Positions 18,094 to 27,081 of a stretch of 64,000 nt of DNA are shown one piece after another; positions within the stretch are counted from its first letter, which is position 1, and each line of letters begins with the position of its first letter. The notes under the pieces are model-generated. The model saw nothing but the letters and a program-made list of their open reading frames with translations. It searched no databases and had not been told where the DNA came from. The DNA comes from Anaerostipes sp. MSJ-23 (lineage in GTDB: Bacteria > Bacillota > Clostridia > Lachnospirales > Lachnospiraceae). Position numbers and translations under genes: made by a program. The DNA is taken from contig NZ_JAHLPY010000015.1 in NCBI RefSeq assembly GCF_018918155.1, positions 1-64,000 of the forward strand. Direction: 5' to 3'.

Positions 18094-19452
18094 TTAGGCC
18101 TCATGAACTACATTGAATTCTTTGACCATGTTATTTAAATAATCACCTTTTAATTTATATGCTTTTTCATAAATCAGATAACTGATCACTGCAAATACCA
18201 TCGGAATGACGATCATGATGATTCTAATTCCATTTAATGTTGCTGCTGACTGCTGTGGTAATGATGCATTATAGCCTACCATTGCAAGTCCTACACCTGT
18301 TAACAGACCAGATACTGCCTGAGATGCTTTCATTAAAAATGTCTGTGTAGAACAAATAATGCTTTCATTTCTTGTTCCAAATAATAATTCGTTGTAATCA
18401 ATAACATCTGCGATGCAAACTGTTACAACTCCAAGTTCAAATCCTGAACCAAGTTTTAAGATTCCAGCTCCTAAGATTACGAATAATGGGTTTGTTGGTG
18501 CCACAAAGCCTGCGACTGCAATAACGATCAGACCAATGATTGGAAATGCACAAGCCATTGCAAACATTTTTTCTCTGCCTAATTTTTTTACGATTTTAGG
18601 GAATACAACAAGTCCTCCCATTTCTGCTAAAATACATACACTAAAGATAGAGAATAATCCTTCTTTTCCTGCAACATATTTGAAATAATATATGATGATT
18701 CCATTTACAATCTGCATGCAAAGATTATAAGCTAATAATAATCCAATATATGCAATTAACTGTTTATTCTTAAATAAAATATTGATGATCTGTTTAAAAC
18801 TTGTATGTTCTGCTGCTTTTTCAGTTACTTTTTCTTTTACATTAACGATTGTTACACTGATCGTAAATACAAATAAAATAGAAATTACTAATGCTACCAT
18901 ACGGAAACCAGCGGTTCTATCGCCATTTCCAAAAATCTTATCCATTCCATTGATCATACTTAAGCCAAAAACACCAATAGAAAATCCTGCTAAACTTGCG
19001 AAAAATCTTGGAATAACTGATACTGATTCTCTTTCATGTGGATCATTTGTTAAGTTTGGAAGCCATGACCAGTATGGAACATCCATGATCGTATATGTCA
19101 TTCCATAAAGAATATATGCAATTGATACATAAATATACAGTGCTTTTCCATGAAGTCCGAATGTATTAAACATTGCAAAAAATACAACTGCATTTAAAAG
19201 TGTTCCAACCAATAACCACGTTCTAAATTTGCCAAATCGATTATGAGTGTTATCAACAACCAGTCCCATCATCGGGTCATTGATCGCATCCCATATTCTT
19301 GCTACAAAAAATAATGTTCCTACAAAAGCTGGTGCCAAAAACAAAACATCTGTAAAATAGAACATTAGAAAATTACCTACAAAGCAACAGATAGCGTCCT
19401 TTCCAAGCGCTCCAAAGCCAAATGAAAATTTTTCTTTTTTTGTTAAATTCAT
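18094..19452 (-). CDS. GPH-family sugar:cation symporter (MelB-like)
   Basis: A 452-residue MFS-fold membrane protein with about twelve hydrophobic segments, of the glycoside-pentoside-hexuronide symporter family. Family marks are FGFGALGKDAICCFVGNFLM at the N-terminus, RIWDAINDPMMGLVVDNT (near 48-65, with the conserved Asp residues used for cation and sugar binding in MelB), RFGKFRTWLL, and DVPYWSWLP near 125. RBS AAGGAG precedes the ATG. Together with the downstream GH36 gene it would import and split melibiose or a related galactoside. It starts divergently from an AraC gene that probably controls it. Confidence 0.9.
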   Translation of the reverse strand: MNLTKKEKFSFGFGALGKDAICCFVGNFLMFYFTDVLFLAPAFVGTLFFVARIWDAINDPMMGLVVDNTHNRFGKFRTWLLVGTLLNAVVFFAMFNTFGLHGKALYIYVSIAYILYGMTYTIMDVPYWSWLPNLTNDPHERESVSVIPRFFASLAGFSIGVFGLSMINGMDKIFGNGDRTAGFRMVALVISILFVFTISVTIVNVKEKVTEKAAEHTSFKQIINILFKNKQLIAYIGLLLAYNLCMQIVNGIIIYYFKYVAGKEGLFSIFSVCILAEMGGLVVFPKIVKKLGREKMFAMACAFPIIGLIVIAVAGFVAPTNPLFVILGAGILKLGSGFELGVVTVCIADVIDYNELLFGTRNESIICSTQTFLMKASQAVSGLLTGVGLAMVGYNASLPQQSAATLNGIRIIMIVIPMVFAVISYLIYEKAYKLKGDYLNNMVKEFNVVHEA

Positions 19453-19572
19453 CGTTTTTCTCCTTTTTTAATTGTAAGGCCCTTTGTTTTTCTTCTCTCA
19501 TGATGTACTTAAAGTATAGCATCTATTTTTATCTTGCGTTATGAAGTTTTGTTTTATATTTTTGTCAAAATG

Positions 19573-19601
19573 TTGAATAAATCATCAGAATATTTTATAA
19601 T
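19573..19601 (+). promoter_or_regulatory. Promoter of the second AraC regulator
   Basis: TTGAAT (19573-19578), 17 bases, TATAAT (19596-19601), 25 bases before the ATG. The same TTGAAT/TATAAT hexamers precede the other AraC gene at 8320-8349. Confidence 0.65.
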
Positions 19602-19626
19602 CAGATCATGTTTAGGAGGATTTTTT

Positions 19627-20472
19627 ATGGAACAAGCACAAGTTTTAACTTTTTTAAATAATGAAGACCGAGATCTTTTATTACAATTTTGCGGATATTC
19701 TACGACAGCTCCTCTCCATAGTTTTGGACCAGCCGTCCGCCCACATTATTTAATTCATTTTATTTTAAACGGGAAAGGAATTTTTCAAAAAGGTGATAAG
19801 ACCTATCATTTAGAAACTGGGCAAGGATTCTTTATCGAACCAGATGAGCTTACTTTTTACCAAGCTGATGCAAAAGAACCATGGGAATATTTATGGGTTG
19901 GATTTAACGGAACGATGGTTCCTGAATTATTAAAACAGATTGGTCTTTCTTCTTCGCAGCCAGTTTTTCATTGTGATAAAGGGAAAGATTTATACTGGCT
20001 TGTCAATGATATGCTAGTTCATGCAAGATCTGGTTTTGCTTCAGATCTTCGAAGAACTGGTCTTTTATATGAGTTTCTTTCAATTCTTGCAGAAAATCCA
20101 ATGGAGACAGATACACAGACAGATTCTGAATATGTTTATATCAACAAAGCAGTCGAATATATTAAAAATAATTATTGGGATGGGATTCATATTTATGACA
20201 TTGCGAAATATCTTTGTATTGATCGAAGTTATGTTTACTTATTGTTTCAAAAATATTTCCAACAAAGTCCTCAAGATTATCTTGCGACTTTTCGACTCAC
20301 GAAAGCATCTGAGTTATTAAGTACAACGACTCTTTCTATTGAAAGCATTAGTAATTCCTGCGGGTATGGAGACCCTGCAACATTTTCCAAAGCATTTAAG
20401 CGTTGGAAATCTATGTCTCCTTCGAAATATCGAAAGCAGAAGAGAGCTTCTGGAACTGTTCTTAGTAATTAA
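19627..20472 (+). CDS. AraC-family regulator of the symporter/alpha-galactosidase operon
   Basis: A 281-residue transcription factor. The start is ATG 19627 (MEQAQVLTF) because AGGAGG lies 6 bases upstream and the promoter -10 lies downstream of the earlier in-frame ATG at 19534. The N-terminal cupin-like domain has HSFGPAVRPHYLIHFILNGK, closely matching the regulator at 8388. The C-terminal HTH pair includes IAKYLCIDRSYVYLLFQKYF and SISNSCGYGDPATFSKAFKR. Divergent from the GPH symporter, so probably its activator in response to an alpha-galactoside. Confidence 0.9.
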   Translation: MEQAQVLTFLNNEDRDLLLQFCGYSTTAPLHSFGPAVRPHYLIHFILNGKGIFQKGDKTYHLETGQGFFIEPDELTFYQADAKEPWEYLWVGFNGTMVPELLKQIGLSSSQPVFHCDKGKDLYWLVNDMLVHARSGFASDLRRTGLLYEFLSILAENPMETDTQTDSEYVYINKAVEYIKNNYWDGIHIYDIAKYLCIDRSYVYLLFQKYFQQSPQDYLATFRLTKASELLSTTTLSIESISNSCGYGDPATFSKAFKRWKSMSPSKYRKQKRASGTVLSN

Positions 20473-20511
20473 TTTCATAACTAATCTCAATAAATCTTCC
20501 ATATATCAGAA

Positions 20512-20542
20512 AAAAACTGCATGCTAACCGCATGCAGTTTTT
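20512..20542. terminator. Bidirectional terminator
   Basis: AAAAACTGCATGC (20512-20524), loop TAACC, GCATGCAGTTTTT (20530-20542): a perfect 13-bp stem with T-runs on both strands, between the AraC gene and the isomerase-family gene that converge here. Confidence 0.9.
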
Positions 20543-20579
20543 CCCAAGAAGGAGTAAAAAGTTAATAGGTAAAATTTAT

Positions 20580-22064
20580 TTATGAAAATGGATTCTCAGT
20601 CTTATAAAGCATATTCTTTGGCTGATTAAATCCAATCTCATCGACATCAACACCAATGTATTTGAATACTTCATATAAAGTTTTTCCAAAATGACCAAAA
20701 GCAACAGCTCCATGGTGTGGGAAATTCTTTTCGATCAGTACATGGCGGTAAAATCTTCCCATTTCTGGGATAGCAAATACACCAATAGATCCGAAAGATC
20801 TTGTTGCTACTGGAAGGATTTCTCCTTGTGCAACGTACGCTCTTAATTTTGTATCTGCTGTACTTTGTAAACGGAAGAATGTAATATCTCCTGGCGCGAT
20901 ATCACCTTCTAATGTTCCCTGTGTCACTTCTTCCGGTAATGTTCTTGCCATGATCTTCTGATATTTCATCTCACAGAAAGATAATTTAGATTTTGCTGTG
21001 TTTCCACAATGGAATCCCATAAATGTATCTTTTTGTGTATAGTCATAGTTATCTTTAATTTCTTCATTATACATATCTGCTGGTACGGAGTTGTTGATAT
21101 CTAATAATGTCACAGCATCCTGACTTACAACCGTTCCAATAAATTCGCTTAATGCACCATAGATATCTACTTCACAGGATACTGGAATTCCCTGTGCTGC
21201 CAAACGACTGTTTACATAACATGGTACAAATCCAAACTGAGTCTGGAATGCTGGCCAGCATTTTCCGGCAATTGTTACATATTTTCTGTAACCTTTATGA
21301 TCCCTGATCCAGTCTTTTAGTGTCAATTCATACTGTGCAAGCTTGGAAAGAATCTCTGGTTTTTTATTTCCTGCACCCAGTTCTTCTTCCATTTCTTTTA
21401 TGATCGCAGGAATTCTTTCATCCCCTTCATGCTGATTAAATGCTTCAAATAAATCTAATTCTGAGTTTTCTTCAATTTCGATTCCAAGATCATATAATGG
21501 TTTGATCGGTGCATTACATGCAAGGAAGTTCAGTGGTCTTGGTCCAAAACTTATGATCTTCAATTCACTTAATGCTTTTACTGTTCTTGCGATCGGCAAA
21601 AATTCATGGATCATATCTGCACATTCTTCTGCTGTTCCTACTGGATATTCAGGAATATATGCTTTTATATTTCTTAATTTCAGATTATAACTTGCATTTA
21701 ACATTCCACAATATGCATCTCCTCTTCCATCTAAGAGGTTATCACCACTTTCCTCAGCTGCTGCCACAAACATCTTTGGTCCATCAAAGTGTTTTGCAAG
21801 AAGTGTTTCTGAGATTTCTGGTCCAAAGTTTCCAAGATAAACAACTAATGCATCACATCCTGCTTTTTTAATATCTTCTAATGCCTGTACCATGTGAATC
21901 TCACTCTCCACGATACAGACTGGACATTCATAAATGTCCTCAGGATCATATTTTTCTTTATATGCTTTTATCAATGCTTCTCTTCTTGTAACTGATAAAC
22001 TTTCTGGGAAGCAGTCACGACTGACTGCTACGATCCCGATCTTTGTTTTTGGCATATTATTCAT
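20580..22064 (-). CDS. L-fucose isomerase-family enzyme
   Basis: A 494-residue protein of the L-fucose/L-arabinose isomerase superfamily (FucI fold). The start is set at 22064 (MNNMPKTKIGIVAVSRDCFP) because AAAGGAGG lies 7 bases upstream, inside the longer frame. Family features are the N-terminal VCIVESEIHM and ALVVYLGNFGPE, the C-terminal TLLDINNS with a probable metal-binding Asp, GFHCGN near residue 375 and GDITFFR near 420. It is the last gene after the binding protein, ATPase and two permeases, so it probably isomerises the imported aldose. A canonical AraA lies in the same region, so this one may act on another pentose or 6-deoxyhexose. Confidence 0.75.
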   Translation of the reverse strand: MNNMPKTKIGIVAVSRDCFPESLSVTRREALIKAYKEKYDPEDIYECPVCIVESEIHMVQALEDIKKAGCDALVVYLGNFGPEISETLLAKHFDGPKMFVAAAEESGDNLLDGRGDAYCGMLNASYNLKLRNIKAYIPEYPVGTAEECADMIHEFLPIARTVKALSELKIISFGPRPLNFLACNAPIKPLYDLGIEIEENSELDLFEAFNQHEGDERIPAIIKEMEEELGAGNKKPEILSKLAQYELTLKDWIRDHKGYRKYVTIAGKCWPAFQTQFGFVPCYVNSRLAAQGIPVSCEVDIYGALSEFIGTVVSQDAVTLLDINNSVPADMYNEEIKDNYDYTQKDTFMGFHCGNTAKSKLSFCEMKYQKIMARTLPEEVTQGTLEGDIAPGDITFFRLQSTADTKLRAYVAQGEILPVATRSFGSIGVFAIPEMGRFYRHVLIEKNFPHHGAVAFGHFGKTLYEVFKYIGVDVDEIGFNQPKNMLYKTENPFS

Positions 22065-22104
22065 ACTGTTTTCCTCCTTTAATACATCAACCAAATATAA
22101 CTAT

Positions 22105-23151
22105 CTACTTTTCATTACCTTGTGCAAGACGCTTCTCACGAATTGATTTAAATACACTCTGTAAGATTACGAAGAAGCAAAGAAGTAATGCGATCACGAT
22201 TCTTGTCCACCAGGATGATAATGTTCCCTGGAATGTAATGATCGTTTCAATGATGCCCTTGATCAGTGATCCAAATAGTGATCCTACGACAGTTCCAACA
22301 CCTCCTGTTAAAAGTGTTCCACCAATAACTGCTGCTGCGATCGCATCCATCTCAAATCCTCTGGCCTGCTCTACGAATCCACCACAAGAGTTTAAGCAGA
22401 AAGCAAATCCAGCTAATGATGCTAAAAATCCATTTAACACATAAACTTTTAACTTTGTAACTTTAGGATTTAATCCCATTAATAATGCAGACTGTTCATT
22501 TCCACCTACTGCAAATACGGCACGTCCAAATTTTGTGTATCGAAGGATCACAAAAGAAATCGCTACAACCAATAATGCAATGACAACACTTAGGTAGATA
22601 TAAGGATGCATTGCAACTCCTCGGTTGTTGTAATATGTAATAAATCCAAAATAAATTCGATAGTTTGCAAGACTTAAAAATGTAGGATTTTCAATACTGA
22701 TCATATCGGAACTGATCAATGCTGTAAGACCTCTGGCAAAAAACATTCCTCCAAGTGTTACGATGAATGGCTGTATTTTTAAATAAGCTACTAAAAATCC
22801 TTGAACCAATCCGAAGATCACACCAAATACTAATACCAGAATAATTGCAACGACTGCGCTCATATGCTTCACTTCCATCATCCATGCAAGCATCATACAA
22901 ACAACACCGATGACAGAACCGATCGAAATATCGATTCCTCCTGTGATCAGTACAAATGTCATACCAACGGCTGCAATGATCAATCCAGCATTACTAATAA
23001 ACAAGTTTAAAAACACCTGTGGGCTTGTAAAGTTTCGATCTCCGTAAAGGATCGCACCTGCAATATAGAGCACGAAGAATAATACGATCGTAACTGCAAG
23101 CAAAAATCCATTTCCTCTAAGTTTATTTTTAATTTTCTCTACCATTGCCAT
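22105..23151 (-). CDS. Sugar ABC transporter permease (YjfF/RbsC family)
   Basis: A 348-residue CUT2-type permease with about eight to ten hydrophobic segments. Family marks are TFVLITGGIDISIGSVIGV (near 65-83), the EAA-like GNEQSALLMGLNP (near 222-234) and IAAAVIGGTLLTGGVG (near 275-290). The ATG overlaps the preceding permease stop by one base (TAATG). Paired with 23151-24191, an arrangement found in the galactofuranose importer YtfQRT-YjfF of E. coli. The substrate here is inferred to be arabinose or arabinofuranose. Confidence 0.88.
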   Translation of the reverse strand: MAMVEKIKNKLRGNGFLLAVTIVLFFVLYIAGAILYGDRNFTSPQVFLNLFISNAGLIIAAVGMTFVLITGGIDISIGSVIGVVCMMLAWMMEVKHMSAVVAIILVLVFGVIFGLVQGFLVAYLKIQPFIVTLGGMFFARGLTALISSDMISIENPTFLSLANYRIYFGFITYYNNRGVAMHPYIYLSVVIALLVVAISFVILRYTKFGRAVFAVGGNEQSALLMGLNPKVTKLKVYVLNGFLASLAGFAFCLNSCGGFVEQARGFEMDAIAAAVIGGTLLTGGVGTVVGSLFGSLIKGIIETIITFQGTLSSWWTRIVIALLLCFFVILQSVFKSIREKRLAQGNEK

Positions 23152-24191
23152 TATGCCACCTTCTCTCCAGCAGTTTTTGCTGCACGTTTTGCTTTGATAC
23201 GATTTAAGTATTTCTTAAATTCTGGAGACTGTAATGTCACGATTATGATAACCACGATCGCTTTATAAAGTGGGAGCTGATCTCCAGTTACTTTCATTGC
23301 ATATAATGTTGTAGATAATGCCTGGATCGTGATCGCTCCAATAACACTTCCTGCGACTGAGAATTTACCACCTGCAAGAGAGTTTCCTCCAAGTGCTACT
23401 GCTAAGATCGCATCTAATTCCATCAAGTTTCCTACGTTATTTGCATCAATGGATGTGATTCTTGATGTTGCGATCATTCCTGCGATTCCTGCACAAAGTC
23501 CGCAGGCTGCATATGTGATAAAGATGATCTTTGTAGAATTCAGTCCAAACAAACGACTGGCTCTTGGGTTGATACCTACACTTTCAATATACAATTTTGT
23601 TGCTGTCTTATTTAAGAATAATGTTGCTAAAATGACTACGATGATCGCTACCAGAATCGGTGTTGGAACTGGAATATGTGGCAGAAATCCTCCTAAATAC
23701 TTAAAGCTGTCCACTTTGACATATAAGTTGTTTCCACCTGTGATCAACTGTGCCATTCCTCGTCCTGCGGTAAATAAGATCAAGGTTGCTACCATTGGCT
23801 GGATCTTCATATTCGCAACTAAGAATCCGTTCCACATACCACATAATACAGATACCACAAGCCCGATCAGGATTGCTGCGATCCAAGGAATTGCATATGT
23901 TTCTCCACTTCCAAGAAGATAAACAGATACAGCTCCTGATAATGCCATGATCGCTCCGACAGAGATATCAGTTCCTGCACTGGATGCTACACAAAGTGTC
24001 ATACCAACTGCTAAGATGATCAATTCACTGGATCGGTTGAAAATATCGACCAGATATCCATATAACACACCATTTTTAATTGAGATTTCAAAAAATGATG
24101 GGGATTTTATAAGGTTAAATAATAATACAAGTGCCAGACATACAATTGGCCAGAAGAGGCGATATGATGTCATCTTTTTTAATTTATCCAT
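23151..24191 (-). CDS. Sugar ABC transporter permease (YtfT/RbsC family)
   Basis: A 346-residue CUT2 permease. GMTLCVASSAGTDISVGAIM (near 62-81), GINPRASRLFGLN (near 205) and LDAILAVALGGNSLAGGKF (near 261) are family motifs, with hydrophobic segments throughout. AGGAGG lies at the end of the ATPase gene and the ATG is 2 bases past its stop. With the following permease it forms a heterodimeric channel, as in YtfT-YjfF. Confidence 0.88.
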   Translation of the reverse strand: MDKLKKMTSYRLFWPIVCLALVLLFNLIKSPSFFEISIKNGVLYGYLVDIFNRSSELIILAVGMTLCVASSAGTDISVGAIMALSGAVSVYLLGSGETYAIPWIAAILIGLVVSVLCGMWNGFLVANMKIQPMVATLILFTAGRGMAQLITGGNNLYVKVDSFKYLGGFLPHIPVPTPILVAIIVVILATLFLNKTATKLYIESVGINPRASRLFGLNSTKIIFITYAACGLCAGIAGMIATSRITSIDANNVGNLMELDAILAVALGGNSLAGGKFSVAGSVIGAITIQALSTTLYAMKVTGDQLPLYKAIVVIIIVTLQSPEFKKYLNRIKAKRAAKTAGEKVA

Positions 24192-24193
24192 AA

Positions 24194-25711
24194 TTATTTG
24201 TCACCTCCTGCGATTGCTTTCATTACATTTTCCTGTGATAATTCACTTTCTTCCAATTCTCCGACTTTCTCACCATCTCGTAAGATTCCCATGTGAGTCA
24301 CGGTACGAAGCATTTCTTCTACTTCGGATGAAATAAATACAACAGACATTCCTTCATTTGCAAGTTTTACGACTAATTTCTGAATCTCTGTCTTTGTTCC
24401 AACATCAATACCTCTGGTTGGTTCATCAAGAATCAGGAAATCTGGTTCTGTCATCAGCCATCTTCCGAGGATTACTTTCTGCTGATTACCACCACTTAAT
24501 GATTTGATCGGTGTTTCTCTGCTTGCTGTCTTAACCTGCAGCATCTTAATATACTTATCTGTCAACTCTTCCTGTTCTTTTCTGCTCATCAGTTTGAACA
24601 TTCCTCGTTTTGCCTGAAGTGCCAAGATCATGTTTTCTCTTACAGAAAGATCTGCAATGATTCCTTCTACTTTACGATCTTCCGGACAATATGCCATTCC
24701 TTTATGCATTGCATCAATTGGTGCTTTGACATCTAATTTTTCTCCTTTGACATATAATTCTCCTCCATCTGGTTTATCTGCTCCATAAATTGCTCTTACA
24801 AGTTCAGAACGTCCAGATCCTAATAATCCAGATAATCCAACAACTTCTCCTTTATGGATCTTAATGTCAAATGGTTTGATCGTTCCTTTATGATAAAGAC
24901 CTTTTGCTTCGATCACAACTTCGTCGCTTTGTTTCTTTGATGATGTTCCACTTCCTTTGATGTCTGCCAGATCATCAAATTCTTTTCCCATCATTGTTGC
25001 AACTAATTTAAATCTTGGAAGCTCTTCTGTCTTATATTCGCCTACAAAATGTCCATTTCTAAGTACTGTGATCCTGTCACAGACTGCATAGACCTGTTCC
25101 AAAAAGTGTGTTACGAATACGATCGCTGTTCCGCGTTTCTTTAACATATTCATAACCTTAAATAATTTCTCAACTTCTCCTTCATCAAGACTTGATGTTG
25201 GTTCATCAAGGATCAATACTTTTGACTGAATGTCAACTGCTCTTGCGATCGCCACCATCTGCTGAATCGCTACGGAATAGTTTTCCAATTCCTGTGTGGC
25301 ATCAATTTCTAATTCCAGATTATCAAGGATCTTCTGTGCCTGTGTATTCATCGTCTTCCAGTCGATCCTCCCCATTTTCATTGGTTCTCTTCCGATAAAG
25401 ATATTTTCTGCTACCGTTAGATTTGGACACAGGTTTACTTCCTGATAAACGGTGCTGATTCCATTGTTTCCCGCTTCTTGAGGGGATGTGTTAATAATAC
25501 TTTTTCCATCCATGATGATCTCACCTGTCTCAAATTCCTCAACTCCTGTAAGAACTTTGATCAGTGTAGATTTTCCTGCACCATTTTCTCCCATTAAGGC
25601 ATGAATCTCTCCTTCTCTCAATGTAAGCTGTGCATCGGACAGTGCTTTCACTCCCGGGAATGTTTTATTAATATGTCGCATGGATAGAACTGTCTTCTTT
25701 TCATCACTCAT
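24194..25711 (-). CDS. Sugar ABC transporter ATPase, tandem domains (YtfR/RbsA/MglA type)
   Basis: A 505-residue CUT2 ATPase with two nucleotide-binding domains. The first has Walker A GENGAGKST (near 41-49) and Walker B VLILDEPTSSLDE (near 165). The second has the degenerate Walker A GLLGSGRSE (near 295), signature LSGGNQQKV (near 408) and Walker B FLILDEPTRGIDVG (near 428). The first domain lacks a clean LSGGQ signature (ENYSVAIQQMVAIARA), which is usual in this family. RBS AAAGGAG lies 8 bases before the ATG. It energises the two permeases that follow. Confidence 0.92.
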   Translation of the reverse strand: MSDEKKTVLSMRHINKTFPGVKALSDAQLTLREGEIHALMGENGAGKSTLIKVLTGVEEFETGEIIMDGKSIINTSPQEAGNNGISTVYQEVNLCPNLTVAENIFIGREPMKMGRIDWKTMNTQAQKILDNLELEIDATQELENYSVAIQQMVAIARAVDIQSKVLILDEPTSSLDEGEVEKLFKVMNMLKKRGTAIVFVTHFLEQVYAVCDRITVLRNGHFVGEYKTEELPRFKLVATMMGKEFDDLADIKGSGTSSKKQSDEVVIEAKGLYHKGTIKPFDIKIHKGEVVGLSGLLGSGRSELVRAIYGADKPDGGELYVKGEKLDVKAPIDAMHKGMAYCPEDRKVEGIIADLSVRENMILALQAKRGMFKLMSRKEQEELTDKYIKMLQVKTASRETPIKSLSGGNQQKVILGRWLMTEPDFLILDEPTRGIDVGTKTEIQKLVVKLANEGMSVVFISSEVEEMLRTVTHMGILRDGEKVGELEESELSQENVMKAIAGGDK

Positions 25712-25793
25712 GACAATTCTCCTTTCTTTTCATGATTTTTGAGCCGATTTTAATGAAAATGCCCTGATTTTTGGTATAAAAATTACAGGATAA

Positions 25794-25809
25794 GTCAGAT
25801 TGTTCTGAC
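25794..25809 (-). promoter_or_regulatory. Small hairpin between binding protein and ATPase genes
   Basis: GTCAGA-ACAA-TCTGAC on the minus strand (25809-25794) is a perfect 6-bp stem with a tetraloop in the 178-base gap between the binding-protein and ATPase genes. No long T-run follows. Such stems often stabilise the upstream mRNA so that more binding protein than transporter is made. Role inferred. Confidence 0.35.
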
Positions 25810-25889
25810 CCAGAGCCTGCAATCTTTATTTGTAGTGCGATTGTTAATAGTTACATGTGTATACTTAAGGGGATTTTCAACAATGTTTA

Positions 25890-26894
25890 TTAATATGCAC
25901 GTTTGTTAATAACTTCTTTTGTAGTATTATCTTTTGTAAATACCTGCTCATCTACATACTGGATCTTATCTACTTTTTCACCTTTCATGATCTTCTTAGC
26001 TAATTCAGCTACACGAGGTCCATGAAGTGGGTTACATTCAAATTCAGCATTGATCTCTCCAGACTGAACTTTCTTTAATGCTGCTTTGATCGCATCGAAA
26101 GAAATGATCGTTACGTCTTTACCAGGTGTTTTTCCTGCTGCTTTTAATGCATCGATTGCTCCGAATGCCATGTTATCATTCTGTGCTACTACAACATCAA
26201 TGTCTTTGTTCTGTTTTAAGAAAGATTCCATAACTTCCTGACCTTTTGCCTGTGTAAATTCTCCTGTCTGAGAAGCAATGATCTTGAAGTTTTTCTGATC
26301 TTTGATTCCTTCTTTAAATCCTTTTGTACGTCCGATTTCTGCAGAAGAACCAATCGTTCCCTGTAATACAGCAATGTTTACGTCACCTTTTTCTTTTCCC
26401 TTTTCTTTAATTAACCATTCAGCCGCTTTCACACCTTCTTTTTTGAAGTCTGATCCAACCCATGCTGTGATCAGTGAATCATCAGAAGTTTTGATCTGAC
26501 GGTCAACTGTGATAACTGGGATGTCAGCTTTCTTTGCTTCTTTTAAAACTGTTTCCCAACCTGTTTCTGTTACAGGTGCGATTGCGATCACATCAACACC
26601 CTGTGTGATAAATTCTCTGACCGCTTTTGTCTGATTTTCCTGTTTCTGCTGAGCATCTGCAAATGATAATTTAAATCCGTTCTTTGCTGTTAATGCAGAT
26701 TTCATAGACTTTGTATTCGCTACACGCCAATCACTCTCAGCTCCAACCTGTGAAAATCCGATGTTGATCTCTGAAGTTTCCTTCTTTGAAGAAGCACTGT
26801 CTTTCTTGTTTCCTCCACCACAACCAGTAAGCATTGTTCCGATCATCATTGTTGCAAGTAAACCTGCAGCCACCTTCTTAATACTTCTTCTCAT
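25890..26894 (-). CDS. Sugar-binding lipoprotein (YtfQ-like, periplasmic-binding LacI fold)
   Basis: A 334-residue exported binding protein. Lipoprotein signal MRRSIKKVAAGLLATMM with lipobox MLTGC (Cys near 25) and a GGGNKKDSAS linker. The mature part starts INIGFSQVGAESDWRVANT, which closely follows the YtfQ (galactofuranose-binding) pattern, and has GVDVIAIAPVTETGW and DVVVAQNDNMAFGAIDALK. RBS AGGAGG precedes the ATG. It feeds the ATPase and two permeases that follow. The nearby arabinose genes and an epimerase suggest L-arabinose or arabinofuranose; other aldoses are possible. Confidence 0.9.
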   Translation of the reverse strand: MRRSIKKVAAGLLATMMIGTMLTGCGGGNKKDSASSKKETSEINIGFSQVGAESDWRVANTKSMKSALTAKNGFKLSFADAQQKQENQTKAVREFITQGVDVIAIAPVTETGWETVLKEAKKADIPVITVDRQIKTSDDSLITAWVGSDFKKEGVKAAEWLIKEKGKEKGDVNIAVLQGTIGSSAEIGRTKGFKEGIKDQKNFKIIASQTGEFTQAKGQEVMESFLKQNKDIDVVVAQNDNMAFGAIDALKAAGKTPGKDVTIISFDAIKAALKKVQSGEINAEFECNPLHGPRVAELAKKIMKGEKVDKIQYVDEQVFTKDNTTKEVINKRAY

Positions 26895-27081
26895 TATGAT
26901 TTCCTCCTTTTTCTTTTTTGATTTTTTCGTTTTCCTTAATTACAAGTTATATTTTACTTGAAATTGTATTTCTTTCAATGCAATTTCTTTTGCATTCGGT
27001 GGATTATTTTATGAAATTTTTATCTTGTCTGTTTAAAGTTTGATTTTTTTTGATAATGGTTTGAATTTTTTTGATTTTTGA

